Assembly (NCBI RefSeq): GCF_900109355.1
Contig: NZ_FOBF01000009.1
Span: forward strand, 1 to 64,000
Source: Nonomuraea pusilla
GTDB lineage: Bacteria > Actinomycetota > Actinomycetes > Streptosporangiales > Streptosporangiaceae
Length of the DNA: 64,000 bases
Reading direction: 5' to 3'
Within the stretch, counting starts at the first letter, position 1; each line of letters starts with the position of its first letter. Shown here in pieces: positions 42,805-50,996 of this stretch. Under the pieces are notes generated by a model. It was not told the origin of the DNA, did not search any database, and saw only the letters and a program-made list of their open reading frames with translations. A program made the translations under genes and the position numbers.

Positions 42805-43416
42805 TCATGCGGCGGATACGAAAGTGAAGGTGTCGCGGAAGCTGACGCCCGGGTGGGCACACCGCACCGCCACCAGCACCGGCTCGGGATGGGTGTCGTG
42901 GTCGTTCCATAGATGGAAGCAGATGAGCGGGTCCTGCGGCCGCTCACTGGCGTAGCCCAGTGTCTTGGGGTAGCGGGGGTTGGTGCCGCCGAACAGGATG
43001 GACGGCGCACCGAAGCGCTCGCGCAGTCGGCTCCAAGAGGAGCCGGTGCGACAGGTGGAGGCGATGCCGTTGCGCAGCTCGTCGTAGACATCAGCAGGCA
43101 TGCGGTGGTCCAGCTGCAGCCAGGTGCGGCTGCAGGCCAGCGCCGCACAGACCGAGGCCATGGCGTCCTCGGTACCGTAGCCGAAGAGCGAGGCCAGGGC
43201 ACCGGTCACGCCGGCGGCGTTGAATCCGCCGCGTTCGCGCAGGTCGTCCAGGTCTTCGACCCAAGCCTGCTTGGTACCGCAGGCCACGGCCACCGCGTCC
43301 AGGTAGAGGCGGACGGCGATCTCGCCGCCGTACATGCCCGGGCGCCGCAGAGCGGAGTTCGCCTGGTCAACCAGGTAGGCGCGTACGGTCTCCAGCGTGG
43401 GCTCGCTCACGCTCAC
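42805..43416 (-). CDS. Hypothetical protein paired with an HTH regulator
   Basis: The 203-residue reading starts at GTG 43416 (VSVSEPTLETVRAYLVDQANSALRRPGMYGG), five bases after the regulator stop. No signal peptide or membrane helix is evident. Conserved-looking blocks include RRPGMYGGEIAVRLYLDAV, LQLDHRMPADVYDEL and NPRYPKTLGYASERPQDPLICFHLWND. I do not recognise a family. Cotranscription with the regulator suggests a shared, stress- or signal-linked role. Confidence 0.7.
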   Translation of the reverse strand: MSVSEPTLETVRAYLVDQANSALRRPGMYGGEIAVRLYLDAVAVACGTKQAWVEDLDDLRERGGFNAAGVTGALASLFGYGTEDAMASVCAALACSRTWLQLDHRMPADVYDELRNGIASTCRTGSSWSRLRERFGAPSILFGGTNPRYPKTLGYASERPQDPLICFHLWNDHDTHPEPVLVAVRCAHPGVSFRDTFTFVSAA

Positions 43417-43421
43417 AGCGC

Positions 43422-43991
43422 TCAGCCTTGGTTCTCGTCGGCGGGGAGGGTGAAGAGGCGGATGTAGAGGGGGCGGGCGTCGGGTGGGGCTTCGTCCTGA
43501 GGGTGGCTGTATCTGAGCAGCAGCGCGATGTACGCCTCGTAGAACTCGTCCAGTTCCGCCTTGGTCATCCGGGCGAGGCCGCGGGAGCCTTTGGCCCAGC
43601 CGGGGTCGGCGCGGTAGGCGGCGGGGAAGCGGTCGAGCAGGGCGCGGTCCTCCTCCAGGCCGATCCGCTGGAACTCCTCCAGCACCGCGCGGTCGTCGGG
43701 GGCGAGCTGGTCCGGCGTGGGGGAACGCAGGTCTCTGGGGAACCGGGCGCGGCGCCACCAGCGTTCGCGGCCGGTGGAGCGTTCGGGGATCTCCTCGATG
43801 AAGCCGTGCTTCTCCAGTTGCCGCAGGTGGTAGCTGGTGGTGCCGGTCTTGGCGCCGAGCAGCTCCGCGAGGGTGGTGGAGGTGGCGGCGCCGTGGACGC
43901 CCAGGTGGGTCAGCATGCGGCGGCGCATGGGGTGGGCGAGGGCCTTGAGCCGCTCGGGGTCGTGGAAGGAGGTCTGCTCGTCGTCCCTCAT
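43422..43991 (-). CDS. ArsR-like winged-helix transcriptional regulator
   Basis: The 189-residue protein begins DPERLKALAHPMRRRMLTHLGVHGAATSTTLAELLGAKTGTTSYHLRQLEKHGFIEE, a clear ArsR/HTH-20-type DNA-binding domain at about 12-70. The C-terminal part (70-189) is helical and without the metal-binding Cys/His sets of metal sensors, so it probably senses something else. The gene is divergent from the alpha/beta hydrolase with 79 bp between the starts, where a repeat-type operator lies. Confidence 0.87.
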   Translation of the reverse strand: MRDDEQTSFHDPERLKALAHPMRRRMLTHLGVHGAATSTTLAELLGAKTGTTSYHLRQLEKHGFIEEIPERSTGRERWWRRARFPRDLRSPTPDQLAPDDRAVLEEFQRIGLEEDRALLDRFPAAYRADPGWAKGSRGLARMTKAELDEFYEAYIALLLRYSHPQDEAPPDARPLYIRLFTLPADENQG

Positions 43992-44020
43992 GGGGAGCAG
44001 GCTAGTCCTTCAGACGGATG

Positions 44021-44050
44021 TTTGCCGAGAAACCTTTGCCGAGATTTCTC
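44021..44050. promoter_or_regulatory. Candidate operator between the HTH regulator and the hydrolase
   Basis: TTTGCCGAGA is perfectly repeated at 44021-44030 and 44035-44044, and GAGAAA (44027-44032) with TTTCTC (44045-44050) forms an inverted repeat. The site lies in the 79-bp divergent gap, where an autoregulated ArsR-like repressor would be expected to bind. Confidence 0.6.
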
Positions 44051-44070
44051 TGCAGACTATCGTCGGCGAT

Positions 44071-45816
44071 ATGAGGATGATCAGTGTTACCAGCACGGTG
44101 CTGCTCGCCGGGCTCGTCGCTCCCCTGTCGGCGCTGGGTACGAGCGCGGCGACCGCCTCCGCCGGCGCTCCCCCGCGCCTGGTGGTTCAGGACCCGGCAG
44201 ACGCCCGGCATGGCGCTTCACCGCCCGTCCTGGCCCCGGACGCCACGGATGACCGGCGTGGGGCTTCCCCACCCCTCCTAGCCCTGGACGCCACGGATGA
44301 CCGGCGTGGGGCTTCCCCACCCCTCCTGGCCCCGGACGCCACGGATGTCCGGCGTGGGGCTTCCCCACCTCTCCTGGCCCCGGACGCCACGGATGTCCCT
44401 CGTGGGGCTTCTCCATCCCTCCTGGCCCAGGACGTCGTGGGCGTTCGGCATGGGGGTTCCGCGCGGCTCCGGGAGGCGGGGGTGCCTCTGCCTGCCGGGC
44501 TGCGGGAAGTGGGCGTGAGCTTCAGGGGGGCCGGTGGGCTGGCGTTGCAGGGGAGCGTGATCTCGGCGGCCGACGCGCCGCCGGGGCGGCCTGGGGTAGT
44601 GCTGGTGCACGGCGCCGGGACGGGGACGCCTCGGGAGAAGCTGCTCGGCGAGGCGGTGGAGTTCGCGCGGCAGGGCCTGTCGGCGCTGATCTACGACAAG
44701 CGCAGCGAGGGGTATTCGCGGTACTCGCGGTCGTACGTCCAGCTGGCGGACGACGCGGCCGGGGCCGTCGAGGTGCTGCGCAGGCAGCCAGGGGTGGACC
44801 CGGCGAAGGTGGGCGTGTGGGGGCTCAGCGAGGGCGGCTGGGTGGCGCCGCTCGCGGCCACCCGTTCGGACGGCGTGGCGTTCGTCGTCGTGGTGGGCGG
44901 CAACGCGCTGCAGCCGCTGCGGCAGCAGACGTGGGCGGTCGCCGCCGGCCTGCGCAAGGCCGGTGTCGGCGGGTCGCTGGTGGAGCGGGCGGAGCCGACG
45001 ATGTACCGGGTGATCGCCGACGGCGGGCTGTTCCCCGAGCCGTACTACGACGCGGAGGCGACGCTGGCGAAGGTGCGGCAGCCGGTGCTCGCGATCTGGG
45101 GGGTGCACGACCTGCTGACCCCGCCCGTGGAGACCCCGCCGATCTTCGCGAGGGCGCTGGAGAGCGGCGGCAACCGCCGGTACACGTTCAGGTTCTTCGA
45201 CGGCGACCACGCGGCGCACCGGACGCCGGACGGCGGTGTCACCCGGCTGCCGGAGCTGGCGTCCGGCTACCCGGAGCTGGTGGGCTCCTGGGTGCGGGAC
45301 GCGACCGCGGGGCGGGCCCCGGTGGCGCGGGTGTCGGGCCCCGATCCGGTGCAGGCGGACGATTCGGTGGGGGTGCCGCCGACGGCCTGGTGGGAGTCGG
45401 CGCCGGTCCAGGCGATCGTGCTGGTGCTGCTGGTGGCGGGGTTCCTGAGCTGTCCGGCGGTCGCGGTGGCGCGGAGGCTTCGGCGTCGGCGCCCAGGGGC
45501 GGGCGCGCGTGTCGGGGGGGCTGCCGTGGTCAGTGGGGCCGGTCTGGTCGTGACGGTCGGCGGGCTGGCGTATGCGTTCACCGTGTTCATGCAAGGGGGC
45601 AAGCTGGCCTCTCCCGGGCCGATGCTGGGCGATCGGCCGGTGCTGTGGCTGCTGCTGCAGGTGCTCGCCGTGGTGACGGCCGTCGCGACGGTGCTGACGG
45701 CGCTGGCCCGCCGCCGCGTCACCGACCGGGGCGCGCGCCTGCGGGCGGCGGTGCTGGTCGCGACCGGTGCGCTGTTCGTGCCCTGGGCGTTCTACTGGGG
45801 TCTGCTGATGCCGTAG
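44071..45816 (+). CDS. Secreted/membrane alpha/beta hydrolase with internal repeats
   Basis: The 581-residue protein starts MRMISVTSTVLLAGLVAPLSALGTSAATASA, a signal peptide. Five 16-residue repeats (core GASPPLLAPDATD, residues about 46-125) follow, then an alpha/beta hydrolase domain (about 150-425) with VLVHGAGTG, nucleophile Ser in VWGLSEGGWVAP, Asp in WGVHDLL and His in FDGDHAAHR. The last 150 residues carry three to four membrane helices. It is a lipase/esterase-like enzyme held at the membrane with an extracellular or linker repeat. The family is clear; the substrate is unknown. Confidence 0.82.
   Translation: MRMISVTSTVLLAGLVAPLSALGTSAATASAGAPPRLVVQDPADARHGASPPVLAPDATDDRRGASPPLLALDATDDRRGASPPLLAPDATDVRRGASPPLLAPDATDVPRGASPSLLAQDVVGVRHGGSARLREAGVPLPAGLREVGVSFRGAGGLALQGSVISAADAPPGRPGVVLVHGAGTGTPREKLLGEAVEFARQGLSALIYDKRSEGYSRYSRSYVQLADDAAGAVEVLRRQPGVDPAKVGVWGLSEGGWVAPLAATRSDGVAFVVVVGGNALQPLRQQTWAVAAGLRKAGVGGSLVERAEPTMYRVIADGGLFPEPYYDAEATLAKVRQPVLAIWGVHDLLTPPVETPPIFARALESGGNRRYTFRFFDGDHAAHRTPDGGVTRLPELASGYPELVGSWVRDATAGRAPVARVSGPDPVQADDSVGVPPTAWWESAPVQAIVLVLLVAGFLSCPAVAVARRLRRRRPGAGARVGGAAVVSGAGLVVTVGGLAYAFTVFMQGGKLASPGPMLGDRPVLWLLLQVLAVVTAVATVLTALARRRVTDRGARLRAAVLVATGALFVPWAFYWGLLMP
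44206..44445 (+). repeat. Five 48-bp tandem repeats in the hydrolase gene
   Basis: Five in-frame 48-bp units (240 bp) encode 16-residue repeats with consensus RRGASPPLLAPDATDD; a partial sixth begins at 44446. The third and fourth are nearly identical, so expansion is recent. Confidence 0.85.
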
Positions 45817-45902
45817 GGGGTTTCTGACATCCGTCGCCCGACTGAGGTCCAGGGACCGGCGGCGTGTGGGGTTTGCTGTTGCCGTAGGGGTTCCTGACAT
45901 TT
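45799..45902 (+). repeat. Direct duplication of the hydrolase gene's 3' end
   Basis: The segment CTGATGCCGTAGGGGGTTTC from 45804 onward (including the stop TAG) and its extension to TTTCTGACAT are repeated imperfectly about 70 bp later (45869-45902: TTGCTGTTGCCGTAGGGGTT). The second copy lies in the leader of eccB. Confidence 0.6.
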
Positions 45903-45943
45903 GGTGGTTCTATGCTGATCCCTCCAGGTTCGGGAGAGGTGAG

Positions 45944-47350
45944 ATGCAGACCCGGAAGGACCTCTACCAGGCGCACCGGCTCATGCAGCAGCGTCTCGGG
46001 ATGGCGTTGCTGCAGGCGGAGCCGGACGTCCCGGAGTCCCCGATGCGGCGGCACAACGTCGCGATGTTCTCCGGCATCCTCATCGGCGTGCTGATCACGG
46101 CGGCGTTCGGCGTCTGGGGCCTGGTGCGTCCGGGCGGGGCGACGAAGCTGGCCGACCCCGGCCAGGTCCTGGTCGAGGAGGAGACGGGCGCGACGTACGT
46201 CTACAGCCAGGAGCAGGGGCGGCTGCTGCCGGTGGCGAACTACGTGTCGGCGCGGCTGCTGCTGGACGCCTCGGACGTGAAGGTCCGCAACGTGTCGGCG
46301 GCGTCGCTGGCGGAGCTGCCGCGCGGGCCGCTGGTCGGCATCGCGGGCGCGCCCGACTCGCTGCCTGCGCGGGAGAGGCTGGTCAAGGGCCCCTGGTCGG
46401 TGTGCGTCACGGAGGCTCCCGGCCCCGCGGGGACCCCGGTCCCGTACGTGACGCTGGTGGCGGGGAGCGACGTCGGCGGGACGCCGCTCGGCGGACAGGC
46501 GCTGGTGGTGGCCGACGACCAGCAGTCGTGGGTGGTGTGGAACGACCGGCGGATGAGGGCCGGCACGACGGCCCTGCGGGCGATGAACGCGCGGCCGAGG
46601 AAGGTGCCGTCCACCTGGATCAACGCGATCCCGCCGGGCCCTGACCTGGCGGCGCCGAAGATCCGGGGGCTGGGCGCCAGGACACGCGGGCCCGACGGGC
46701 GCGCGGCGGCGGTGGGCCAGGTCTTCACGGTGCCTGGCGTGGGCGGCGCCCCGGCCCGCTGGTACGTGCTGCTCTCCGACGGGCTCGCCCCGGTCAACCT
46801 CACGCAGGCGACGCTGCTGCTGGAGGACCCGGCCACGAAGCGCGCGTACGGCAAGCGCCGGGCCGTGCCGATCGAGATCGACGCGGCGACGGCGAACGCC
46901 AGGCCGTCGGCGGTGACACTCACGGTCGGCGGCATGCCGACGAGCCTGCCGAGGGCGGCCGGTTCGTCCGGCCCGCTCTGCTCGGTGTACGGGGGCACGC
47001 AGAACGGCTCGGCCGCGGCGCGGGTCACGGTGGGCAGCACGATGCAGATCCCGGTGCCGGCGACCCGCGGCGACCAGGAGCATTTCGACCAGGTGCTGCT
47101 GCCGCCGGGCTCGGCGGTGCTGGGCGGGCTGCTGCCGGGCGACGGCCAGAAGGAGTTCGTGCAGACCTACTTTCTGCTGACGGACCAGGGCAGGAAGTAC
47201 CCGCTGCTGTCGGGCCAGCAGATCAACACGCTGGGGTACGGCGCGGAGGACGTGGCGCCGATGCCGGACAATCTCGTCCACCTGCTGCCCGAGGGGCCGA
47301 CGCTGGACCCGGCGGCGGCGCGGGCGCCGGTGCAGATGACCGGCAGATGA
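45944..47350 (+). CDS. eccB: Type VII secretion protein EccB
   Basis: The 468-residue protein matches EccB: a 40-residue cytoplasmic N-terminus (MQTRKDLYQAHRLMQQRLGMALLQAEPDVPESPMRRHN), one membrane helix (about 41-60) and a large external domain with two cysteines (SVCVTEA, PLCSVYGG) and the terminal region FVQTYFLLTDQGRKYPLLSGQQINTLGYG. EccB is a core ESX membrane-complex subunit with EccC, EccD and EccE. GGGAGAGG precedes the ATG. The upstream gap holds a copy of the hydrolase gene end. Confidence 0.94.
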   Translation: MQTRKDLYQAHRLMQQRLGMALLQAEPDVPESPMRRHNVAMFSGILIGVLITAAFGVWGLVRPGGATKLADPGQVLVEEETGATYVYSQEQGRLLPVANYVSARLLLDASDVKVRNVSAASLAELPRGPLVGIAGAPDSLPARERLVKGPWSVCVTEAPGPAGTPVPYVTLVAGSDVGGTPLGGQALVVADDQQSWVVWNDRRMRAGTTALRAMNARPRKVPSTWINAIPPGPDLAAPKIRGLGARTRGPDGRAAAVGQVFTVPGVGGAPARWYVLLSDGLAPVNLTQATLLLEDPATKRAYGKRRAVPIEIDAATANARPSAVTLTVGGMPTSLPRAAGSSGPLCSVYGGTQNGSAAARVTVGSTMQIPVPATRGDQEHFDQVLLPPGSAVLGGLLPGDGQKEFVQTYFLLTDQGRKYPLLSGQQINTLGYGAEDVAPMPDNLVHLLPEGPTLDPAAARAPVQMTGR

Positions 47351-47419
47351 CATCGGGCTTCCCTGGAGCGGAACTTCCCGTAAAGGATAAAGTGATCCTT
47401 TGACTCGGGAGGGATGCCT

Positions 47420-47767
47420 GTGGGTAATGGCACCAGTGAGGGCTACGAGGTCCTGCCCCTGGACCTGCGCCGCGCGATGGGCGAGTGCGCCGACCAGGCG
47501 CCGTACGTGGCCGCCGCCATCAGGGGGTTCGCTCCCGCGGAGCTGACGGTCGGCGACTTCGGCCTGGCCCCGGGCGCCTCGGACATCGGCGAGGCGTACG
47601 TGAAGGGCACCGCCGAGATGGACCACCGCGACCGCCGCTTCCACTCGATGAACCAGTACCTGAACGACCTGCACACGGCGCTGCTGGTGATCGGCGAGAA
47701 GCTGGACGGCTCCGGGGCCGCCTACGTCAAGGCCGAAGACGACTCCACGCTGAGGGGGACCCGGTGA
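47420..47767 (+). CDS. Small EspC-like T7SS-associated protein
   Basis: The 115-residue helical protein ends with AAYVKAEDDSTLRGTR, which contains the T7SS signal YxxxE (Y102-E106). A second feature is the helix-loop-helix arrangement (APYVAAAI and MNQYLNDLHTALLVIGEKL) typical of ESX-secreted partners such as EspC/PE proteins. The GTG 47420 is six bases after GGAGGG; ATG 47414 directly abuts it and is less likely. It overlaps the next gene (GTGA), so the two probably act as a pair. Confidence 0.75.
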   Translation: MGNGTSEGYEVLPLDLRRAMGECADQAPYVAAAIRGFAPAELTVGDFGLAPGASDIGEAYVKGTAEMDHRDRRFHSMNQYLNDLHTALLVIGEKLDGSGAAYVKAEDDSTLRGTR

Positions 47768-49014
47768 GCGAGGCGGTGACGCACCAGCCGACGATGAACC
47801 CGCTCGGCTGGAACTGGAACCCCGGCACCTGGGGCTGGGGCTTCGACCTCGGCAACGTGCTCAACCCGATGCCGCTGCTCCACACGATCCAGGCGATGTA
47901 CCGCGCGATCCCGTCGCTGTTCGGCAGCGACGAGACCGAGGGCAGACTGCGGAGCGCCGCCGAGGCGCACCTGCGGCTGGAGCGCGACCTGGACCGCATC
48001 TACGACGCGCTCGACGCGCAGGGCCAGGGCCACACCGACGGCTACCTGAACAAGGTGGTCAAGGAGTGGAAGGGCTCGGCGGGCGACGAGTTCCGCCGGG
48101 TGTGGCGCACGATCGTGGACCAGGAGACGCGTTACGCGGCCAAGAAGAGCTGCAAGGGCGTCGCCGAGGTGCTGACGGCGGTGGCCGACTCGGCGCACAT
48201 GACGAAGAAGGCCTTGTTCGAGCTGCTGCGCACGGCCCTGATCTGGGTGGGCATCTTCTTCGCGCTGCGCGCCTTCGCCTTCGTGTGGACGACGTACGTG
48301 GCGCAGATGATGGCGTACGTGAAGGCGACGCGGATCGTCGCGATGGCCGTGCAGCTGATCGCCAAGGTCCAGTCGCTGTTCAAGATGTTCGCCGGCATCA
48401 TGCGGGCGCTGCCGCTGATCGGCAAGCTGCGGGTGCCGGCCGGGCTGGCGAGCATGGCGACCCGGCTCGCCGGGGCGCTCAGGACGGGCCTGGCCAAGTC
48501 GTTCGACCCGGCGGTGTGGGAGAGCTACTTCGCGAAGAAGACGTTCGGCGCGTACGCGAAGACGTCGGCGTACACGTTCGGCGGGGTGCTGGCGACGCAC
48601 GGCCTGGCGCAGGGCATGAAGGGCGAGAGCATCTTCAACTTCGACCCCGCGTCGATCTCGCAGGCGGCCCGCATCACGACGGCGGCGACGTTCATCGGCA
48701 CGCACGCCCCGGTCGGCGGCCCCTTCACGAAGGGCCTCTTCCAGGGCGGCGGGGCGGCGACGTGGGCGGCGAGCCTCACCAAGTCGGGCGCGGCGGTCGG
48801 CGAGGGCGGCATGTCGTTCGCGGCGTTCGTGGCCACCCGCAACTGGGCGAACAAGTTCTGGGCGAAGCCCGCGTGGATGGGCGCCGACCTGCACAAGCAG
48901 CTGTGGGGGCTGCCGTTCACGTCGGTGTTCCGCGTCTGGCGGCCCCTGCACACCACCGACCAGGACATGGAGCTGCCGTCCTGGCAGCGCCCCCAGCCTG
49001 GCCAGGCCGGCTAG
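47764..49014 (+). CDS. Membrane protein with embedded WXG-like motif
   Basis: The 416-residue protein has a Trp/Gly-rich N-terminus (WNWNPGTWGWGF), a helical domain at about 60-150 with VVKEWKGSAGDEFRRVW (W102xG104), and one or two hydrophobic segments near 160-205 (LIWVGIFFALRAFAFVWTTYV, MAYVKATRIVAMAVQLIA). The C-terminal half has glycine-rich turns. It looks like a WXG100-type helical hairpin joined to a membrane domain. No toxin motif was recognised. It is GTGA-coupled to the small EspC-like gene. Confidence 0.72.
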   Translation: MSEAVTHQPTMNPLGWNWNPGTWGWGFDLGNVLNPMPLLHTIQAMYRAIPSLFGSDETEGRLRSAAEAHLRLERDLDRIYDALDAQGQGHTDGYLNKVVKEWKGSAGDEFRRVWRTIVDQETRYAAKKSCKGVAEVLTAVADSAHMTKKALFELLRTALIWVGIFFALRAFAFVWTTYVAQMMAYVKATRIVAMAVQLIAKVQSLFKMFAGIMRALPLIGKLRVPAGLASMATRLAGALRTGLAKSFDPAVWESYFAKKTFGAYAKTSAYTFGGVLATHGLAQGMKGESIFNFDPASISQAARITTAATFIGTHAPVGGPFTKGLFQGGGAATWAASLTKSGAAVGEGGMSFAAFVATRNWANKFWAKPAWMGADLHKQLWGLPFTSVFRVWRPLHTTDQDMELPSWQRPQPGQAG

Positions 49015-49793
49015 GTGTAGGCGCCGCCCGTTCCCGGCGTGATCCCACCCATGTCGAACGGGTTGTTCTTCTGCTTGAGCGTCCCGAGGCCCGACTTGTC
49101 CTGCGGCGACACGTACGTGATGTCGGCCACCGCGAAGTCGGGCTTCGGCCGCTTCTGCTCCATCATCTGAGCCATCATGGCCCAGAGGCCGTTGACGGTC
49201 GCCACGATCATCGCCAGGCCGGCGACGACCTTGAGCTGCTTGGTCAGCAGGTTCTGCAGGATCTTGGCCACGCCGGTGAGCACGGCGAGGATCGCCGCCT
49301 TCTTCCCGAACTCGAAAGCGCCGAGGAAGGTGGCGCGGTTGAAGATGGCGATGCCCATCATGAGGGGCGCCAGCGCGCTGATGAACAGCGAGATGACGTG
49401 GGAGGCGGTGGCGGTCTGGACGAGGCCGTGGCTCACGCCGCCGTGGTAGTTCTTCGCCTTGAGCATTTCCTGGGCCAGGTCGTCGATGGACGAGCTGAAG
49501 ACGGCCCAGGCGCTGTCGGCGTCCCCCTTCCACCAGCCCTTCTCCCTGGCGGTGTCCCGCAGCTTCAGCACCTGCTCGCGCACGCCGTCGAAGTCGACGC
49601 CCTCTCCCCCCGGCTCGAGCCACTGCCTGGCGGCCCCCTGGATGCCCCCGGGGTTGGTGACGAGGATGCCGACCATGACGGCGATGTTCCTGGCGATGGG
49701 GAACTCGTAGAGCATCACCGCGGCGGCGGTGATGGTGGAGGCGGCCGTCAGGTTGCGCCAGCGGTCGCTTTCGTAGTCGAGGAAGAGCACCAC
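49011..49793 (-). CDS. Membrane protein with embedded WXG-like motif
   Basis: The 260-residue protein has hydrophobic N-terminal helices (about 16-48), a helical region with NPGGIQGAARQWL and REKGWWKGDADSAWAVFSSSIDDLAQEML (W88xG90), then helices at about 135-150, 160-180 and 185-205. The block CDP/NPGGI...A...WL... and W..xD..AF resembles the product of 58356, so the two are probably paralogues. GTG 49793 follows AGGAAGG by eight bases. It ends 4 bp into the convergent gene. Confidence 0.7.
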   Translation of the reverse strand: MVLFLDYESDRWRNLTAASTITAAAVMLYEFPIARNIAVMVGILVTNPGGIQGAARQWLEPGGEGVDFDGVREQVLKLRDTAREKGWWKGDADSAWAVFSSSIDDLAQEMLKAKNYHGGVSHGLVQTATASHVISLFISALAPLMMGIAIFNRATFLGAFEFGKKAAILAVLTGVAKILQNLLTKQLKVVAGLAMIVATVNGLWAMMAQMMEQKRPKPDFAVADITYVSPQDKSGLGTLKQKNNPFDMGGITPGTGGAYT

Positions 49794-49806
49794 GCCGCGA
49801 TCCTTC

Positions 49807-50868
49807 CTATTCGCCGAGCACCGCGGGGGTGATGTCGATGTCGCTGTCGAGCCAGTCGCTCTCGTCGCCGGACACGATGCTCTTCTTGTCGCGTTCGCGT
49901 TCCTGCTCGCCCGCGCCCGCGCCGCCCATCATCGGCGCGTACGGCATGCCTCCGAACCCGCCGGCCCCGTTCTGGCCGCGCAGGCCGGCCGCCTGTCCCG
50001 CGGGGTAGCCGGACGCGGGGCCGCCGCCCGGGGTGAGGCCGGTGGAGGGGCTCGCGCCGGGCGGGATCGAGGTGGCGGCGTCGGGCACGGTGATCTTCGG
50101 CGGGTCCACCGACGACAGCTTGGTCTTGGACGGGTCGTAGGAGGACGCGTTCGGGTCGGGGATCCCGTTGAGCTTGTCGGCGATGGACGGCGTCTGCGGC
50201 AGGTCGGTCTTCGGCAGATCCGTCTTCGGGAGGTCAGTGGACGGCAGGTCCGTCTTGGGCAGGTCGGTCTTGGGGAGGTCGGTCTTCGGCAGGTCCGTGG
50301 ACGGCAGGTCGGTCTTCGGCAGATCCGTCTGCGGCAGGTCAGTGGACGGCAGGTCCGTCTTGGGCAGGTCCGTCTTGGGGAGGTCGGTCTTCGGCAGGTC
50401 CGTGGACGGCAGGTCGGTCTTGGGGCCGCCCATCGGGGGCAGCCCGCCGCCGCCTCCTCCCGGGAAGTCCCCCGGCTTCAGCCCGCCGCCGCCCCCGCCC
50501 CCGCCCATGGTGGCCTGGATCACGCCGTCGTTGTCCTTGTCGGCGTCGGTGTAGTTCTTGTCGAGCTTGGCGAGGGCGGTCTGGTAGTCCTCCAGCACGG
50601 TCCTGGCCGTCTCCAGGGCCTTGCCGGCGCTCTCCTTGGCCTGGGCGTGGACGTACGCGAGGCTGAGCCCGATCACCCCGAACCCGGGGAACTCGATGTC
50701 GATGCCCTTGGTGTTGGCCGCCATCGTGCCGAAGTTCGGCGCGTGCTCACCGAGCTGGACGCCCAGGTCCTTGATCTTGCCGTGGGCGAACTCGATGCTC
50801 CTCGTCTGCCCGAGGCCGCCGGCCTGGTACTGCTGCAGGCCGGCGAGGGCGTCCTGACCGCCGCTCAT
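49807..50868 (-). CDS. T7SS-associated long protein with TDLP repeats and acidic C-tail
   Basis: The 353-residue protein has an N-terminal helical domain (1-115) ending in the T7SS motif Y106TDAD110 (YxxxD). A glycine/proline linker and fifteen TDLP pentapeptide repeats (about 150-224; K/S/Q at the first position) follow. The C-terminus is PYAPMMGGAGAGEQERERDK followed by ESDWLDSDIDITPAVLGE. The same kind of tail ends two other long proteins here. It is probably secreted with, or displayed by, the ESX system. ATG follows GGAGAG. It is divergent from the M23 peptidase gene. Confidence 0.78.
   Translation of the reverse strand: MSGGQDALAGLQQYQAGGLGQTRSIEFAHGKIKDLGVQLGEHAPNFGTMAANTKGIDIEFPGFGVIGLSLAYVHAQAKESAGKALETARTVLEDYQTALAKLDKNYTDADKDNDGVIQATMGGGGGGGGLKPGDFPGGGGGGLPPMGGPKTDLPSTDLPKTDLPKTDLPKTDLPSTDLPQTDLPKTDLPSTDLPKTDLPKTDLPKTDLPSTDLPKTDLPKTDLPQTPSIADKLNGIPDPNASSYDPSKTKLSSVDPPKITVPDAATSIPPGASPSTGLTPGGGPASGYPAGQAAGLRGQNGAGGFGGMPYAPMMGGAGAGEQERERDKKSIVSGDESDWLDSDIDITPAVLGE
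50197..50421 (-). repeat. Fifteen 15-bp tandem repeats (TDLP) in a T7SS-associated gene
   Basis: Fifteen in-frame 15-bp units (225 bp) encode xTDLP with x being K, S or Q. Many neighbours have higher-order 60-bp (four-unit) similarity with one S per four units, suggesting expansion by blocks. Confidence 0.9.
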
Positions 50869-50996
50869 CGCACTCTCCAACCCAAAACGGGGTTATGTCC
50901 CAACCTGCCTACGGTATCCACAAATATCAACTTTTCGGGTGAACTCTTCGCGAACGATCTAGACGTGTCAAGGATCCCGGTGGCAGCCTTGCTCCC

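Noticed and set aside
50197-50421. CRISPR-like array
   Set aside because: The 15-bp units are in-frame coding repeats (TDLP).
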